Part shown: positions 26,669 through 34,266 of the stretch, piece after piece | Layout: the number at the start of each line of letters is the position of its first letter | How positions within the stretch are numbered: position 1 is the first letter of the stretch | Assembly: GCA_002742935.1 (NCBI GenBank) | Contig: PDON01000060.1 | Location: forward strand, 1 to 64,000 | Source of the DNA: Candidatus Cloacimonadota bacterium | Lineage (GTDB): Bacteria; UBA4055 | Direction: 5' to 3' | Length of the DNA: 64,000 bases | Translations under genes and position numbers: made by a program | The notes under the pieces: generated by a model | Told to the model about the DNA's origin: nothing | The model's input: only the letters and a program-made list of their open reading frames with translations | The model's database searches: none

Positions 26669-27322
26669 ATGAGGAAATTGGGTACAATTATTACGCTCAT
26701 AGTTATGGGCTTACTCTACTCAAATGAGTATAACTTGGGTGTAAAATTTGGAACAAAAGGAATCGGAATAGACGGAGGAATGGAGATAAGCGAGCAGTTT
26801 AAAGGTAGAGTTTCTATTGACTACTCCTCTTTCTATTCATCAAAAGGACAATCTAACAATACTAATGGTTTTAGATATGATGCAGATCTATACCAACTAT
26901 CGCTTGGAGCTTTAGCAGATTGGCACCCTTTTGAGAACGGATTTAGGGTTACGGGTGGCGTATACTACTTGGACCACATAATAGAAGGTGTTTGTGAAGC
27001 CAGAAAGAGTTACTCTGTAGGAACCGGAGCTTGTCAACTTAACTACTTACCTGAAGATTTAGGAAAAGTGTATGTTGATGCTACTCTAAATCATGTTGCC
27101 CCATATTTTGGTATTGGCTACAATTCCAATTTCTACTCCTCAAGTAGATGGTCCATAAGTGTTGACTTTGGAGTTCTATATTCAGGATCACCAAAATTTG
27201 AAGTGGAATCAGATGGAGTAATTAAACACACAAAAGATGAGTTAGAACCACTGCTTAATGATGATTTTGAGGAGTTTAGATTTTTTCCGGAGCTATCATT
27301 AGGTATATCTTATAAAATTTAG
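26669..27322 (+). CDS. Outer-membrane beta-barrel-like protein
   Basis: Encodes 217 residues from the ATG at 26669, which has AAGGAGG 5 nt upstream; a longer frame from 26636 lacks a site. A short signal peptide (MRKLGTIITLIVMGLLYS) is followed by alternating strands such as Y-N-L-G-V-K-F-G, R-V-S-I-D-Y-S-S-F-Y, Y-Q-L-S-L-G-A-L-A-D-W, F-R-V-T-G-G-V-Y-Y-L, A-P-Y-F-G-I-G-Y and W-S-I-S-V-D-F-G-V-L-Y. It ends in an aromatic-rich strand with a terminal Ile, as expected for a BAM substrate. This is the OmpW/OprF-like small-barrel pattern; the transported compound is unknown. A lipoprotein gene follows 8 bp later. Confidence 0.68.
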   Translation: MRKLGTIITLIVMGLLYSNEYNLGVKFGTKGIGIDGGMEISEQFKGRVSIDYSSFYSSKGQSNNTNGFRYDADLYQLSLGALADWHPFENGFRVTGGVYYLDHIIEGVCEARKSYSVGTGACQLNYLPEDLGKVYVDATLNHVAPYFGIGYNSNFYSSSRWSISVDFGVLYSGSPKFEVESDGVIKHTKDELEPLLNDDFEEFRFFPELSLGISYKI

Positions 27323-27330
27323 GAGGAAAA

Positions 27331-29082
27331 ATGAGGAAAATATTATTTGTACCTTTTTTAGTTTTACTTTTTTTATCTTGTGAAACAACTACTGTTGAGG
27401 ATGCTAAAATCGCAGTTTCAACAGAAGAATTTAAGACTATGCTTATTGTGGACATAATTAACCCCTACACAGACAAAAATATAACCACAGATACTGTTGA
27501 GGATCTTACTAATATAAAACTAACATTAGCTTCTGACAAAAGTGTTGAGATAGATGGAACCTCCTATCTTCACTCTGAAATTTGGTCAGATTTAACCTAT
27601 AAAGCAAAATCTGTTTATGATAGCGAATTGGGAACTTTTGTTGTTGCTCTCTCATTAAATGCTCCTGATCCTGAAGAAAACGAATATGATTTAGATTTAA
27701 AGGTTGATTTTGAAGGTGCTGATAAAATGTTTGCACCTACATTTAAGAAACTTAAGATTAACAGATCAGGGATATACAAAATAGATATATATGGTGTTCT
27801 TCTTGGTGGAGCCGGAAATAACGGCATTACTTGTGCTCATAATGAATTAGAGCTACAAAATGGAATAACTCAAGAAGAACAGGTTCTACAAGCTGATGAT
27901 CATGAAGGTTTTGGAAGTGTAAGACTTACCATGCCCGAAGGTACAGAACTAGTTGATATAAATGGTAGTAGCTTGAGTGGCACTATTACTACACATGTTG
28001 GTTTTTTCAACAACCAAGATGATGAAAGTATGACTAAGGGGGATGGTTCGCTCAACTCAATTCCGGGAGGATTTAAAGGAAAGTTAAACGGAGAAGATGT
28101 TCACCTTATTTTGGCTGGAACCTCTATAGTATCAATTGTTGATGAAAATAATAAGCATGCAGATAAAATAAACTCTTCAAAAAGTTCTACTCAGATGATT
28201 ATGATAGTGCCTCCAAATACATATAACCCAAATACCCAAAAAAATATAGCTGATGGAGATGTAATATCTATATTTAGCTTAACTCCCGGATCAGAATCTT
28301 GGGAATATGTAGAGGACCAAGTAGTTTTCAAAGAAGAGTATAGTGAGATGTTATTTGTAAAATTTGAAATTAATAATGCAGGATATTGGACAGCTGCATT
28401 TAATATACCGGATTATACACCGGAGAGTGCAAAACCATCTATAAAAGTTAATGGTTCATTAGGTCAGCAAAATACACAACAACTTGATTATGTATTTTCA
28501 TCTCCTGGATATCTATATGAGTTTACCTATGAAACAACAGCAGGAGTTCCTTTTGAGATACCGCAAGCTATTCCGGCAAACCTACCTTTAAATATAACTA
28601 TCTCCGAACAAGGAAGTGATGAAAATATACAGAGTAAAAATCTACCTAATGGTGTTACTTCTGAAACAGAAATAGTATTTGATGATGTTAATTTAGAAGA
28701 TCATCAAACTTGGGAATTTATAGCTACAGGTATTTGTGAAGAATCTCAGGTAGCAATTAAACCTTCAGGTGTACCAATATACTATTCTAAGTATGAAATA
28801 TATGATAATGAAAATCCCTCTTTAAATGTTCTAGAAGAGAATAAACATTATGCTGGAGTAACTGCAAATGGAACAATCTCAATCAATGGTATTGATAGAA
28901 ATGACACACATTACAGGTTTTATGTTGACTATGAAAATATTCACGAATACTTAGATATGCACTTTACAGATAGTACAGCTGCTTTTCTTGATAAAACTGA
29001 GTATATATCAAACTTAAACGTATCAGGAACAACTGTAGAAGTAGAAGTTAAAGCTCCTGATAAAATTTGTAAAGAGTTTTAA
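27331..29082 (+). CDS. Large beta-rich lipoprotein, function unknown
   Basis: Encodes 583 residues. MRKILFVPFLVLLFLSC is a lipoprotein signal with Cys17. The mature region is strand-rich and acidic, with several Ig-like or carboxypeptidase-regulatory-like stretches (for example I-K-L-T-L-A-S-D-K-S-V-E-I-D-G, then G-S-V-R-L-T-M-P-E-G-T-E-L-V-D-I-N-G-S-S-L-S-G-T). I do not recognise a catalytic motif. The GGAGG site sits 5 nt before ATG, right after the barrel gene, so the two form an envelope pair. A strong terminator follows. Confidence 0.68.
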   Translation: MRKILFVPFLVLLFLSCETTTVEDAKIAVSTEEFKTMLIVDIINPYTDKNITTDTVEDLTNIKLTLASDKSVEIDGTSYLHSEIWSDLTYKAKSVYDSELGTFVVALSLNAPDPEENEYDLDLKVDFEGADKMFAPTFKKLKINRSGIYKIDIYGVLLGGAGNNGITCAHNELELQNGITQEEQVLQADDHEGFGSVRLTMPEGTELVDINGSSLSGTITTHVGFFNNQDDESMTKGDGSLNSIPGGFKGKLNGEDVHLILAGTSIVSIVDENNKHADKINSSKSSTQMIMIVPPNTYNPNTQKNIADGDVISIFSLTPGSESWEYVEDQVVFKEEYSEMLFVKFEINNAGYWTAAFNIPDYTPESAKPSIKVNGSLGQQNTQQLDYVFSSPGYLYEFTYETTAGVPFEIPQAIPANLPLNITISEQGSDENIQSKNLPNGVTSETEIVFDDVNLEDHQTWEFIATGICEESQVAIKPSGVPIYYSKYEIYDNENPSLNVLEENKHYAGVTANGTISINGIDRNDTHYRFYVDYENIHEYLDMHFTDSTAAFLDKTEYISNLNVSGTTVEVEVKAPDKICKEF

Positions 29083-29106
29083 TTTTATAAACTTTAAATT
29101 CTATAA

Positions 29107-29133
29107 AAAAGCTCCTAATTTAGGAGCTTTTTT
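29107..29133 (+). terminator. Rho-independent terminator of the envelope pair
   Basis: AAAAGCTCCTA and TAGGAGCTTTT make a stem with a 3-nt loop (core 29111-29127), followed by T residues to 29133. Confidence 0.9.
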
Positions 29134-29197
29134 ATTTAGTATAAATAGGAAAAAATGACTAAATTTACTTTGGTAAATAACATTGGATATTTTTATT

Positions 29198-29749
29198 ATG
29201 TGTGATATAAGAAAGAAAAAAAAAGATTTAAGAAAAAAAATTAAAAAACTAAAAAAAGATATAACAGATCAAAAAAGGGAAGTTTTATCAAATAGTTTAA
29301 TGGAAAAAATAGAGAATCTTGATCAATTTAAAAAGAGTAAAACTATTTTTATCTTTTGGTCTATGGATGATGAAGTAGATACCAGAGGTTTTATAAAAAA
29401 ACACCTTGGGAAAAAGAGATTTATTCTACCCTCAATAAAAGGTAATGATCTAATTCTCAAACCCTTGGATAGTTTAGATCAACTTATAGATGGAGAACAG
29501 TTTAATATTCCTGAACCCAATAGTGAACCTTTAAAAAATTTAGATGCAATTGATCTTGCAATTATACCGGGAGTAGCATTTGATATTAAAGGAAATAGAA
29601 TGGGAAGAGGAAGAGGTTTTTATGACAGAATCCTAAATTTACTACCAAAAACCACAGAAAAGATTGGGATATGCTACCAATGTCAGATTGTAGAAGATCT
29701 TCCCGTAGAAAGTTTTGACATCCCGATGGATACAGTCATTTACAGCTAA
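29198..29749 (+). CDS. fthC: 5-formyltetrahydrofolate cyclo-ligase
   Basis: A 183-residue enzyme converting 5-formyl-THF to 5,10-methenyl-THF with ATP in one-carbon metabolism. The Lys-rich N-terminus, F-W-S-M-D-D-E-V-D-T (about 50-59), the I-P-E-P site and the G-R-G-R-G-F-Y-D-R loop (about 142-150) are typical. The ATG at 29198 is chosen over a TTG 15 bp upstream. Neither has a clear ribosome binding site, so the start is uncertain. Confidence 0.9.
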   Translation: MCDIRKKKKDLRKKIKKLKKDITDQKREVLSNSLMEKIENLDQFKKSKTIFIFWSMDDEVDTRGFIKKHLGKKRFILPSIKGNDLILKPLDSLDQLIDGEQFNIPEPNSEPLKNLDAIDLAIIPGVAFDIKGNRMGRGRGFYDRILNLLPKTTEKIGICYQCQIVEDLPVESFDIPMDTVIYS

Positions 29750-29754
29750 CTTTT

Positions 29755-29787
29755 AAAGAGGGAATCTCTGTGTAAAATTCCCTCTTT
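29755..29787. terminator. Hairpin between convergent fthC and elbB
   Basis: AAAGAGGGAA (29755-29764) pairs with TTCCCTCTTT (29778-29787). The stem is strong but the flanking T-run is short on both strands, so it may act as a bidirectional terminator. Confidence 0.6.
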
Positions 29788-29815
29788 AAGAAGAGTTCTT
29801 AATTCTATAATTTTA

Positions 29816-30481
29816 CTAACTGTTTTCTGCTATATGATTAATGAGAAGTTCTATACCTGTATATACGGTAAATATAGATGCATCATTCATATAAGCAGGG
29901 GTTGTAACAATCCTATTTGGAGCATCAATACAGATCTCAGAGGACTCTTTTGCCACGGCTTCTCCACCGAGCTTTTCAACATGATCAAATACCGATCTAT
30001 TTGCTGTAGTACCAACAGTAATCTTAATCTTTATACCACTATCCTTAAAAGCAAAAGCAAGAAGAACAGGGGATATACATATAGCTCCTATATATTTTTT
30101 ACTCTTGTGAAAATCTAGGATAATAGCCTTTATATCATCTCTGATTGTACCATTAACTCCATCAAAAGCATAGCTCATATAGTTTTTGGCAACACCAAAC
30201 CCACCCGGAAGTACAAGAGCATCAAAATCTTGAACATTAAGCTCATTAAGAGGTTTAATATCCCCTCTTGCTATCCTTGCGGCTTCAGTTAAAAGATTCC
30301 TAACATCTCCATCGCTCTCGTCGGTAATATGGTTAACATAATCTTTAGCCAAACAATCAACAGAAAAGCATTGATATTCAATACCAGCTTTACTCATAGC
30401 CAAAAGGGCTGAAACTGTTTCCTGAATCTCACTACCATCTTTGTGACCACAACCGCCTATAACAACTGCAAATTTTTTCAT
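29816..30481 (-). CDS. elbB: ElbB-like DJ-1/PfpI family protein
   Basis: A 221-residue class I glutamine-amidotransferase-like protein of the ElbB group. The N-terminal V-V-I-G-G-C-G-H-K-D-G-S-E-I-Q-E is diagnostic. A-L-V-L-P-G-G-F-G-V-A-K-N (about 87-99) and the nucleophile elbow Y-I-G-A-I-C-I-S-P (Cys about 134) follow. ElbB has weak glyoxalase activity and is genetically linked to isoprenoid production in E. coli; its true role is unclear. It faces away from the defence island, whose first promoter begins about 195 bp beyond its start. Confidence 0.88.
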   Translation of the reverse strand: MKKFAVVIGGCGHKDGSEIQETVSALLAMSKAGIEYQCFSVDCLAKDYVNHITDESDGDVRNLLTEAARIARGDIKPLNELNVQDFDALVLPGGFGVAKNYMSYAFDGVNGTIRDDIKAIILDFHKSKKYIGAICISPVLLAFAFKDSGIKIKITVGTTANRSVFDHVEKLGGEAVAKESSEICIDAPNRIVTTPAYMNDASIFTVYTGIELLINHIAENS

Positions 30482-30676
30482 AGCTTCTCCATATTTAAAT
30501 TTAATCCTATATATTTATATATGAAAAAATATCAGTAAAGTAAAGAGATATAATAAGGAAGTTAAGGTAAAACAAAAAATTTGTAATATTTACTTTTGGA
30601 GATAATTTTTTTGTTATATAATATCATAGAGAGCTATTTTTATTGTTTAATTTTATAGTCTTGGTATAATTTTTTT

Positions 30677-30713
30677 ATAAAAAGTGTCAACCTTATAAAT
30701 TTTTATTCTATAT
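30677..30713 (+). promoter_or_regulatory. Island promoter motif P1 (before CARF/sigma unit)
   Basis: ATAAAAAGTGTCAAC (30677-30691), an 11-nt spacer and TTATTCTATAT (30703-30713), 47 bp before the CARF gene ATG. The same bipartite sequence recurs at 32269-32306 and 41288-41323, each time at the head of a transcription unit. It does not match the host TTGACA/TATAAT promoters and is a candidate site for the sigma-like factor encoded at 31396-32295. Confidence 0.7.
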
Positions 30714-30760
30714 CATGAATGTGTAATAAAAATGTTTAAAAAATCAATTTGAGGCTTAAA

Positions 30761-31375
30761 ATGAAGATAGTTTTTACGACAATACCAATGAAAGAATCTT
30801 TAACAGCTATGAAATATCCCGTTGTAGGGAATAGAAATTTAGAATATGACAGAGAGGTGCTTTTTCCTGTAAACTCCGTATTAGCTAAGAGTTTAAAAGA
30901 GAATGAAAGAGTTAAAATAGTTATGATACTTAATAATAATGGGTTTAGTGAGCAAAATGCAAAGAAATTTGAAATGGAACTTAAAGAGATAAATAAAAAT
31001 ATAAATGCAGATCTATCTTTTCATTATGCAATAGAAAATTTTGAAGAATCCAAGCAAACTCATGAAGCTCGTTTTAGGAAAATAATTGAGTTTTTAGAAG
31101 AGGATGCAGAAATTATTGCAGATATTACCTATGGACAAAAAACACTCCCATTAATACTATTTTCTGTTATGAATTTTGCAGAGAAATTTTTCAATAATGA
31201 TATACTGTATATTGTCTATGGAAAAGTTGAGTTTGAAAACAATAATATTTTAAAAAACAGTCAAAAATTGTACGATTTAACACCTCTTTATTACTTAAAT
31301 GCCTTAACATCTGCAATGGAAGCCCCAGATGGCAAGTCCGCCATAAAAATAGTTGATAATTTTTTTTCATTATAG
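30761..31375 (+). CDS. CARF-domain-like sensor protein
   Basis: Encodes 204 residues starting at the ATG with GAGG 6 nt upstream; a TTG 12 bp earlier is less likely. The layout is Rossmann-like: a first strand KIVFTTIPM, a middle strand RVKIVMILNN, then the hallmark A-D-I-T-Y-G-Q-K-T-L-P-L (Asp121-Gly125). That hallmark matches the D-I-T-x-G-x-x-x-L-P element of TM1812/Csx1-type CARF domains, and a following strand reads I-L-Y-I-V-Y-G. CARF domains bind cyclic oligonucleotides or RNA with cyclic-phosphate ends. No effector domain is attached. The sigma-like gene follows after 20 bp, so it likely signals to that protein. Confidence 0.7.
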   Translation: MKIVFTTIPMKESLTAMKYPVVGNRNLEYDREVLFPVNSVLAKSLKENERVKIVMILNNNGFSEQNAKKFEMELKEINKNINADLSFHYAIENFEESKQTHEARFRKIIEFLEEDAEIIADITYGQKTLPLILFSVMNFAEKFFNNDILYIVYGKVEFENNNILKNSQKLYDLTPLYYLNALTSAMEAPDGKSAIKIVDNFFSL

Positions 31376-31395
31376 ATATATAGGTAAATAGTTTT

Positions 31396-32295
31396 ATGAT
31401 AAAAAAAGAGAGATATGAAGAAGAGATAGAAGAATTATCGGTTTTATTTTTCTCTTTTGATAAAATAGATAAGGGATTATCAAGAGAGCGGGAAAAAGTA
31501 AAACTAAAACTTTGGATTGTATTGTGGAACTACTATAAATCAATTTATACCGATAAAAAAATTGAGTTATACAGTGGAGTTATAAACGAAACTATAGCAA
31601 ACTGTTTTATCTCTTATAAAATAGATTCAGAAACACCGTTTTTATATTATACGAACTCCGCTATAAAAAAAGAGATAGAAAGAGAAAGCCAAAAGGATAG
31701 TTATAAAGGTATTAAAATCCCTCAAAAAACAGAAAAAAATGGAAGAAGATTAAAGAAATTAGCAAAACAAAAAGGATTAACAGAAGATTATCAAATAGTT
31801 GACTTAGGTAAGAGTTTAGGCTTAGAAATAGATGATATTCAAGAAGCAATTGATTTTAACAAAACCAAATCAAACTTAACTATTTCTGATAATTATAAGA
31901 GTGATAAATGTGAAGAAATTTCAATAATTGATAAAGTAGCATATGAAAAGTATACACCTGAAAATATTTTTGAAAATAGGGAAAATTGTTTAAATATATT
32001 GGAAGTTATTGAAAGCACTTTCTTGAAGAAACAACATAGGGTACAAAAATACTTATCAGCTTTATTAACTTTCTATTTTTTTGATGACTTGATCTCTTTA
32101 GAAAATAAAGAGATAGAGCTTACTTATAAGTTTATTGATAAAGTTCTATTTAATGAACTTAATAGTTTAAGCTATAACCATTCTCTTCCAAATCAAAAAG
32201 ATATAGCAAAAAGATTTGGGAAGGATAAAACAGATGCAAGTAGAACATTAAGAAAATTTTTAAATGAGATAAAAAGTGTCAACTCATTAGGTTAA
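31396..32295 (+). CDS. Sigma-70-family-like transcription factor
   Basis: Encodes 299 residues. A helical N-terminal half with F-L-Y-Y-T-N-S-A-I-K-K-E-I-E-R-E resembles sigma region 2. Then I-V-D-L-G-K-S-L-G-L-E-I-D-D-I-Q-E-A (about 134-152) resembles the region 3 helix-turn-helix, and C-terminal Q-K-D-I-A-K-R-F-G-K-D-K-T-D-A-S-R-T-L (about 273-291) resembles region 4. The middle is divergent, so this is a remote assignment; a non-sigma HTH regulator is the alternative. It is co-transcribed with the CARF-like gene. Its last codons overlap promoter motif P2. Three copies of one promoter motif in the island fit a dedicated sigma factor that also controls itself. Confidence 0.6.
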   Translation: MIKKERYEEEIEELSVLFFSFDKIDKGLSREREKVKLKLWIVLWNYYKSIYTDKKIELYSGVINETIANCFISYKIDSETPFLYYTNSAIKKEIERESQKDSYKGIKIPQKTEKNGRRLKKLAKQKGLTEDYQIVDLGKSLGLEIDDIQEAIDFNKTKSNLTISDNYKSDKCEEISIIDKVAYEKYTPENIFENRENCLNILEVIESTFLKKQHRVQKYLSALLTFYFFDDLISLENKEIELTYKFIDKVLFNELNSLSYNHSLPNQKDIAKRFGKDKTDASRTLRKFLNEIKSVNSLG

Positions 32296-32306
32296 TTATA
32301 GTATAT
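32269..32306 (+). promoter_or_regulatory. Island promoter motif P2 (before TerY/kinase/helicase unit)
   Basis: ATAAAAAGTGTCAAC (32269-32283), identical over 15 bp to P1, a 12-nt spacer and TTATAGTATAT (32296-32306), 37 bp before the TerY start. The first half lies in the last codons of the sigma-like gene. Confidence 0.7.
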
Positions 32307-32343
32307 GAAAAGTAAGAGTAAAACTTAAGATTGGGAGAAAATT

Positions 32344-33048
32344 ATGTTTGATATTTCAAAGTTTACAGTAGAGAAGGCAAGACCAATCCCCGTTATTTTA
32401 TTGCTTGATGTTAGTGGAAGTATGAGTGGGGAAAAAATAGCACAGCTCAACAAAGCTGTTGCAGATATGCTTCAAGAATTTAAAACAGGGGGTGCACTAG
32501 AAACTGAAATTCAAATGTCAGTCATTACTTTCGGAGGTGATGTAAAACTTGCTTTACCACTAATCTCAGCATCAAATATCTCTACTATTCATCCTCTTAT
32601 AGCTAATGGAGGAACCCCTATGGGAACTGCTTTAAGGATGGCAAAAGAAATGATTGAAGATAAAGAAATCATTCCTTCAAAAGGATATAGACCAACAGTT
32701 GTGCTTATTTCAGATGGAGCTCCTACTGATAATTGGAAAGAACCTATGAATGCTTTTATCTCTTCAGGTCGTTCTTCAAAGTGCGATAGAATGGCAATGT
32801 CAATAGGAACAAGTCAAGATGATCCTGTGTTAAATCAATTTGTTACTGGGACAGAAAATAAAGTCTTCCTAGCTGAATATGCAAAAAATATCCCTCAATT
32901 CTTTAGAATGGTAACAATGAGTGTTAGTGTCCGTTCTCGTTCGCAAAATCCTAATAAATTAATTCCATTCAATGAAGTAAAAAAACTTACTGCTAAAACA
33001 AATTTAACAGAAGAAATTAAAGCTCTAAATGATTTTAGTGATTTTTAA
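32344..33048 (+). CDS. terY: TerY-like von Willebrand factor A protein
   Basis: A 234-residue vWA domain with an intact metal-ion-dependent adhesion site: D22-V-S-G-S (I-L-L-L-D-V-S-G-S-M), the Thr in G-G-T-P-M-G-T-A-L, and the Asp in V-L-I-S-D-G-A-P-T-D. TerY proteins form the TerY-P triad with a PP2C phosphatase and a kinase, both encoded downstream here. The triad is known from tellurite-resistance/stress clusters and is linked to phage defence. The role of TerY is inferred to be a Mg-dependent scaffold controlled by phosphorylation. A good GGGAGA site precedes the ATG, 37 bp after promoter motif P2. Confidence 0.9.
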   Translation: MFDISKFTVEKARPIPVILLLDVSGSMSGEKIAQLNKAVADMLQEFKTGGALETEIQMSVITFGGDVKLALPLISASNISTIHPLIANGGTPMGTALRMAKEMIEDKEIIPSKGYRPTVVLISDGAPTDNWKEPMNAFISSGRSSKCDRMAMSIGTSQDDPVLNQFVTGTENKVFLAEYAKNIPQFFRMVTMSVSVRSRSQNPNKLIPFNEVKKLTAKTNLTEEIKALNDFSDF

Positions 33049-33159
33049 AGTATTCTAAAAGAGTTATCCATAGAGATGGAAAACATTCTTTCTCTATGAT
33101 TGATTCTCAAGTTCTCAACGATATATACTTTAACTAGTAAGCTTAATATGGAATAACAA

Positions 33160-33549
33160 ATGAAAATACATTTAATTATCGATAAATCTGATAGTATGAA
33201 AACTTTAGGAAAAGTTTCAATCGTAAAAAACCTCATTCGGACTATAAAAATTCTAAAAGAGACCAGATCTGTATATGAAACTTATAAGTTTTCTAAAATA
33301 GATTGGAATGGAAAGTTGGAAGATTTAGAAAAAATTGTTCTATCTGAGTCAATTGATAATGCTTTGATTTTTACAGATGGTTATATATGCAAACCTAAGA
33401 AACTCAGAGAGTTTATCGACAATAATAGAAAGAAAAAGTATATAATTGTATATTGTGGATGCGATGCTAGATATTCAAATAAGTTTGGATACCAATCTCA
33501 AGATATATTATTAGCTTTAAATACTGTGACTGATATATATGAAATATAG
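33160..33549 (+). CDS. Minimal second vWA-like protein
   Basis: Only 129 residues. The start M-K-I-H-L-I-I-D-K-S-D-S-M shows the D-x-S-x-S metal motif (D8, S10, S12). N-A-L-I-F-T-D-G-Y-I matches the later Asp-Gly strand of vWA domains. The region between, which in TerY carries the Thr ligand, is shortened. It may be a reduced vWA partner of TerY or a regulatory decoy. Its end overlaps the PP2C gene by 11 bp, so it is part of the triad operon. The 111-bp gap before it holds a weak ATAGAG/CTCTAT hairpin. Confidence 0.6.
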   Translation: MKIHLIIDKSDSMKTLGKVSIVKNLIRTIKILKETRSVYETYKFSKIDWNGKLEDLEKIVLSESIDNALIFTDGYICKPKKLREFIDNNRKKKYIIVYCGCDARYSNKFGYQSQDILLALNTVTDIYEI

Positions 33550-34264
33550 ATCAAAAAAAAATTGGGGAGCATCTATCAAAGGTCCTTCTCATATTTTAAA
33601 TAATTTACCTAATCAAGATAGCTTTATAATTTCTAAAAGCTACAAAGGTGTAGTTGCTGTTGTTGCTGATGGTTTAGGAAGCAAGAGGCATTCAGAGAAA
33701 GGCTCAAAGCAAGCATGCATAGCTGTTCTTAAAGCAATAAAATGTTTAGAAAAAATTAGTAAGAAAAATAAACACACAAAAATACTAGATATTTTTCCTT
33801 TAATACATAAATATTGGGAAAAACCTTTAAAGCGTTATGGTGTGAAAAATTGTGCCTCTACTTGTCTTTTTACCTACATAACAACAAAACACATCTTGAC
33901 AGCAAGACTTGGTGACGGCATGATTTATCTATTAGGCAAACAAGGAAATAAAGACATTGTGATAAGCGATGATAAAGAAGAAAGTTTTTCTAATACTACT
34001 ATTAGTTTAGCCAGTAACAATGCCTTTAGTAGGTGGGATATCAAGATTTTAAGAACAAATCAAACGGAATCTATTATACTTTGCTCTGATGGGATTTCAA
34101 ACGATATAAAAGAAAATGCTTGGACTAATTTTGTAAAAGAACTTAGAAAAAAATCTTTAAAAAATAGCAGGAAAAAAAATATTAAGAATATTAAAGAGGT
34201 TTTGTTACAGTGGCCTGTAAAAGGTCATAGTGATGACAAAACTATTGTGTTTATAGAGGTGTAA
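33539..34264 (+). CDS. PP2C-family serine/threonine phosphatase
   Basis: A 241-residue PPM-fold phosphatase. The metal-binding acidic residues are in L-P-N-Q-D-S-F (D27) and V-V-A-D-G-L-G (D44). A-R-L-G-D-G-M-I-Y-L and I-L-C-S-D-G-I-S follow, and the final D-D-K-T-I-V supplies the last Asp. It is expected to reverse the action of the adjacent kinase, possibly on TerY. The start overlaps the mini-vWA gene and its stop is 2 bp from the kinase start. Confidence 0.88.
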   Translation: MKYRSKKNWGASIKGPSHILNNLPNQDSFIISKSYKGVVAVVADGLGSKRHSEKGSKQACIAVLKAIKCLEKISKKNKHTKILDIFPLIHKYWEKPLKRYGVKNCASTCLFTYITTKHILTARLGDGMIYLLGKQGNKDIVISDDKEESFSNTTISLASNNAFSRWDIKILRTNQTESIILCSDGISNDIKENAWTNFVKELRKKSLKNSRKKNIKNIKEVLLQWPVKGHSDDKTIVFIEV

Positions 34265-34266
34265 CT

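Noticed and set aside
33101-33130. A fourth copy of the island promoter motif before the mini-vWA gene
   Set aside because: GTTCTCAAC resembles GTGTCAAC, but no TTATNSTATAT follows at the proper distance.
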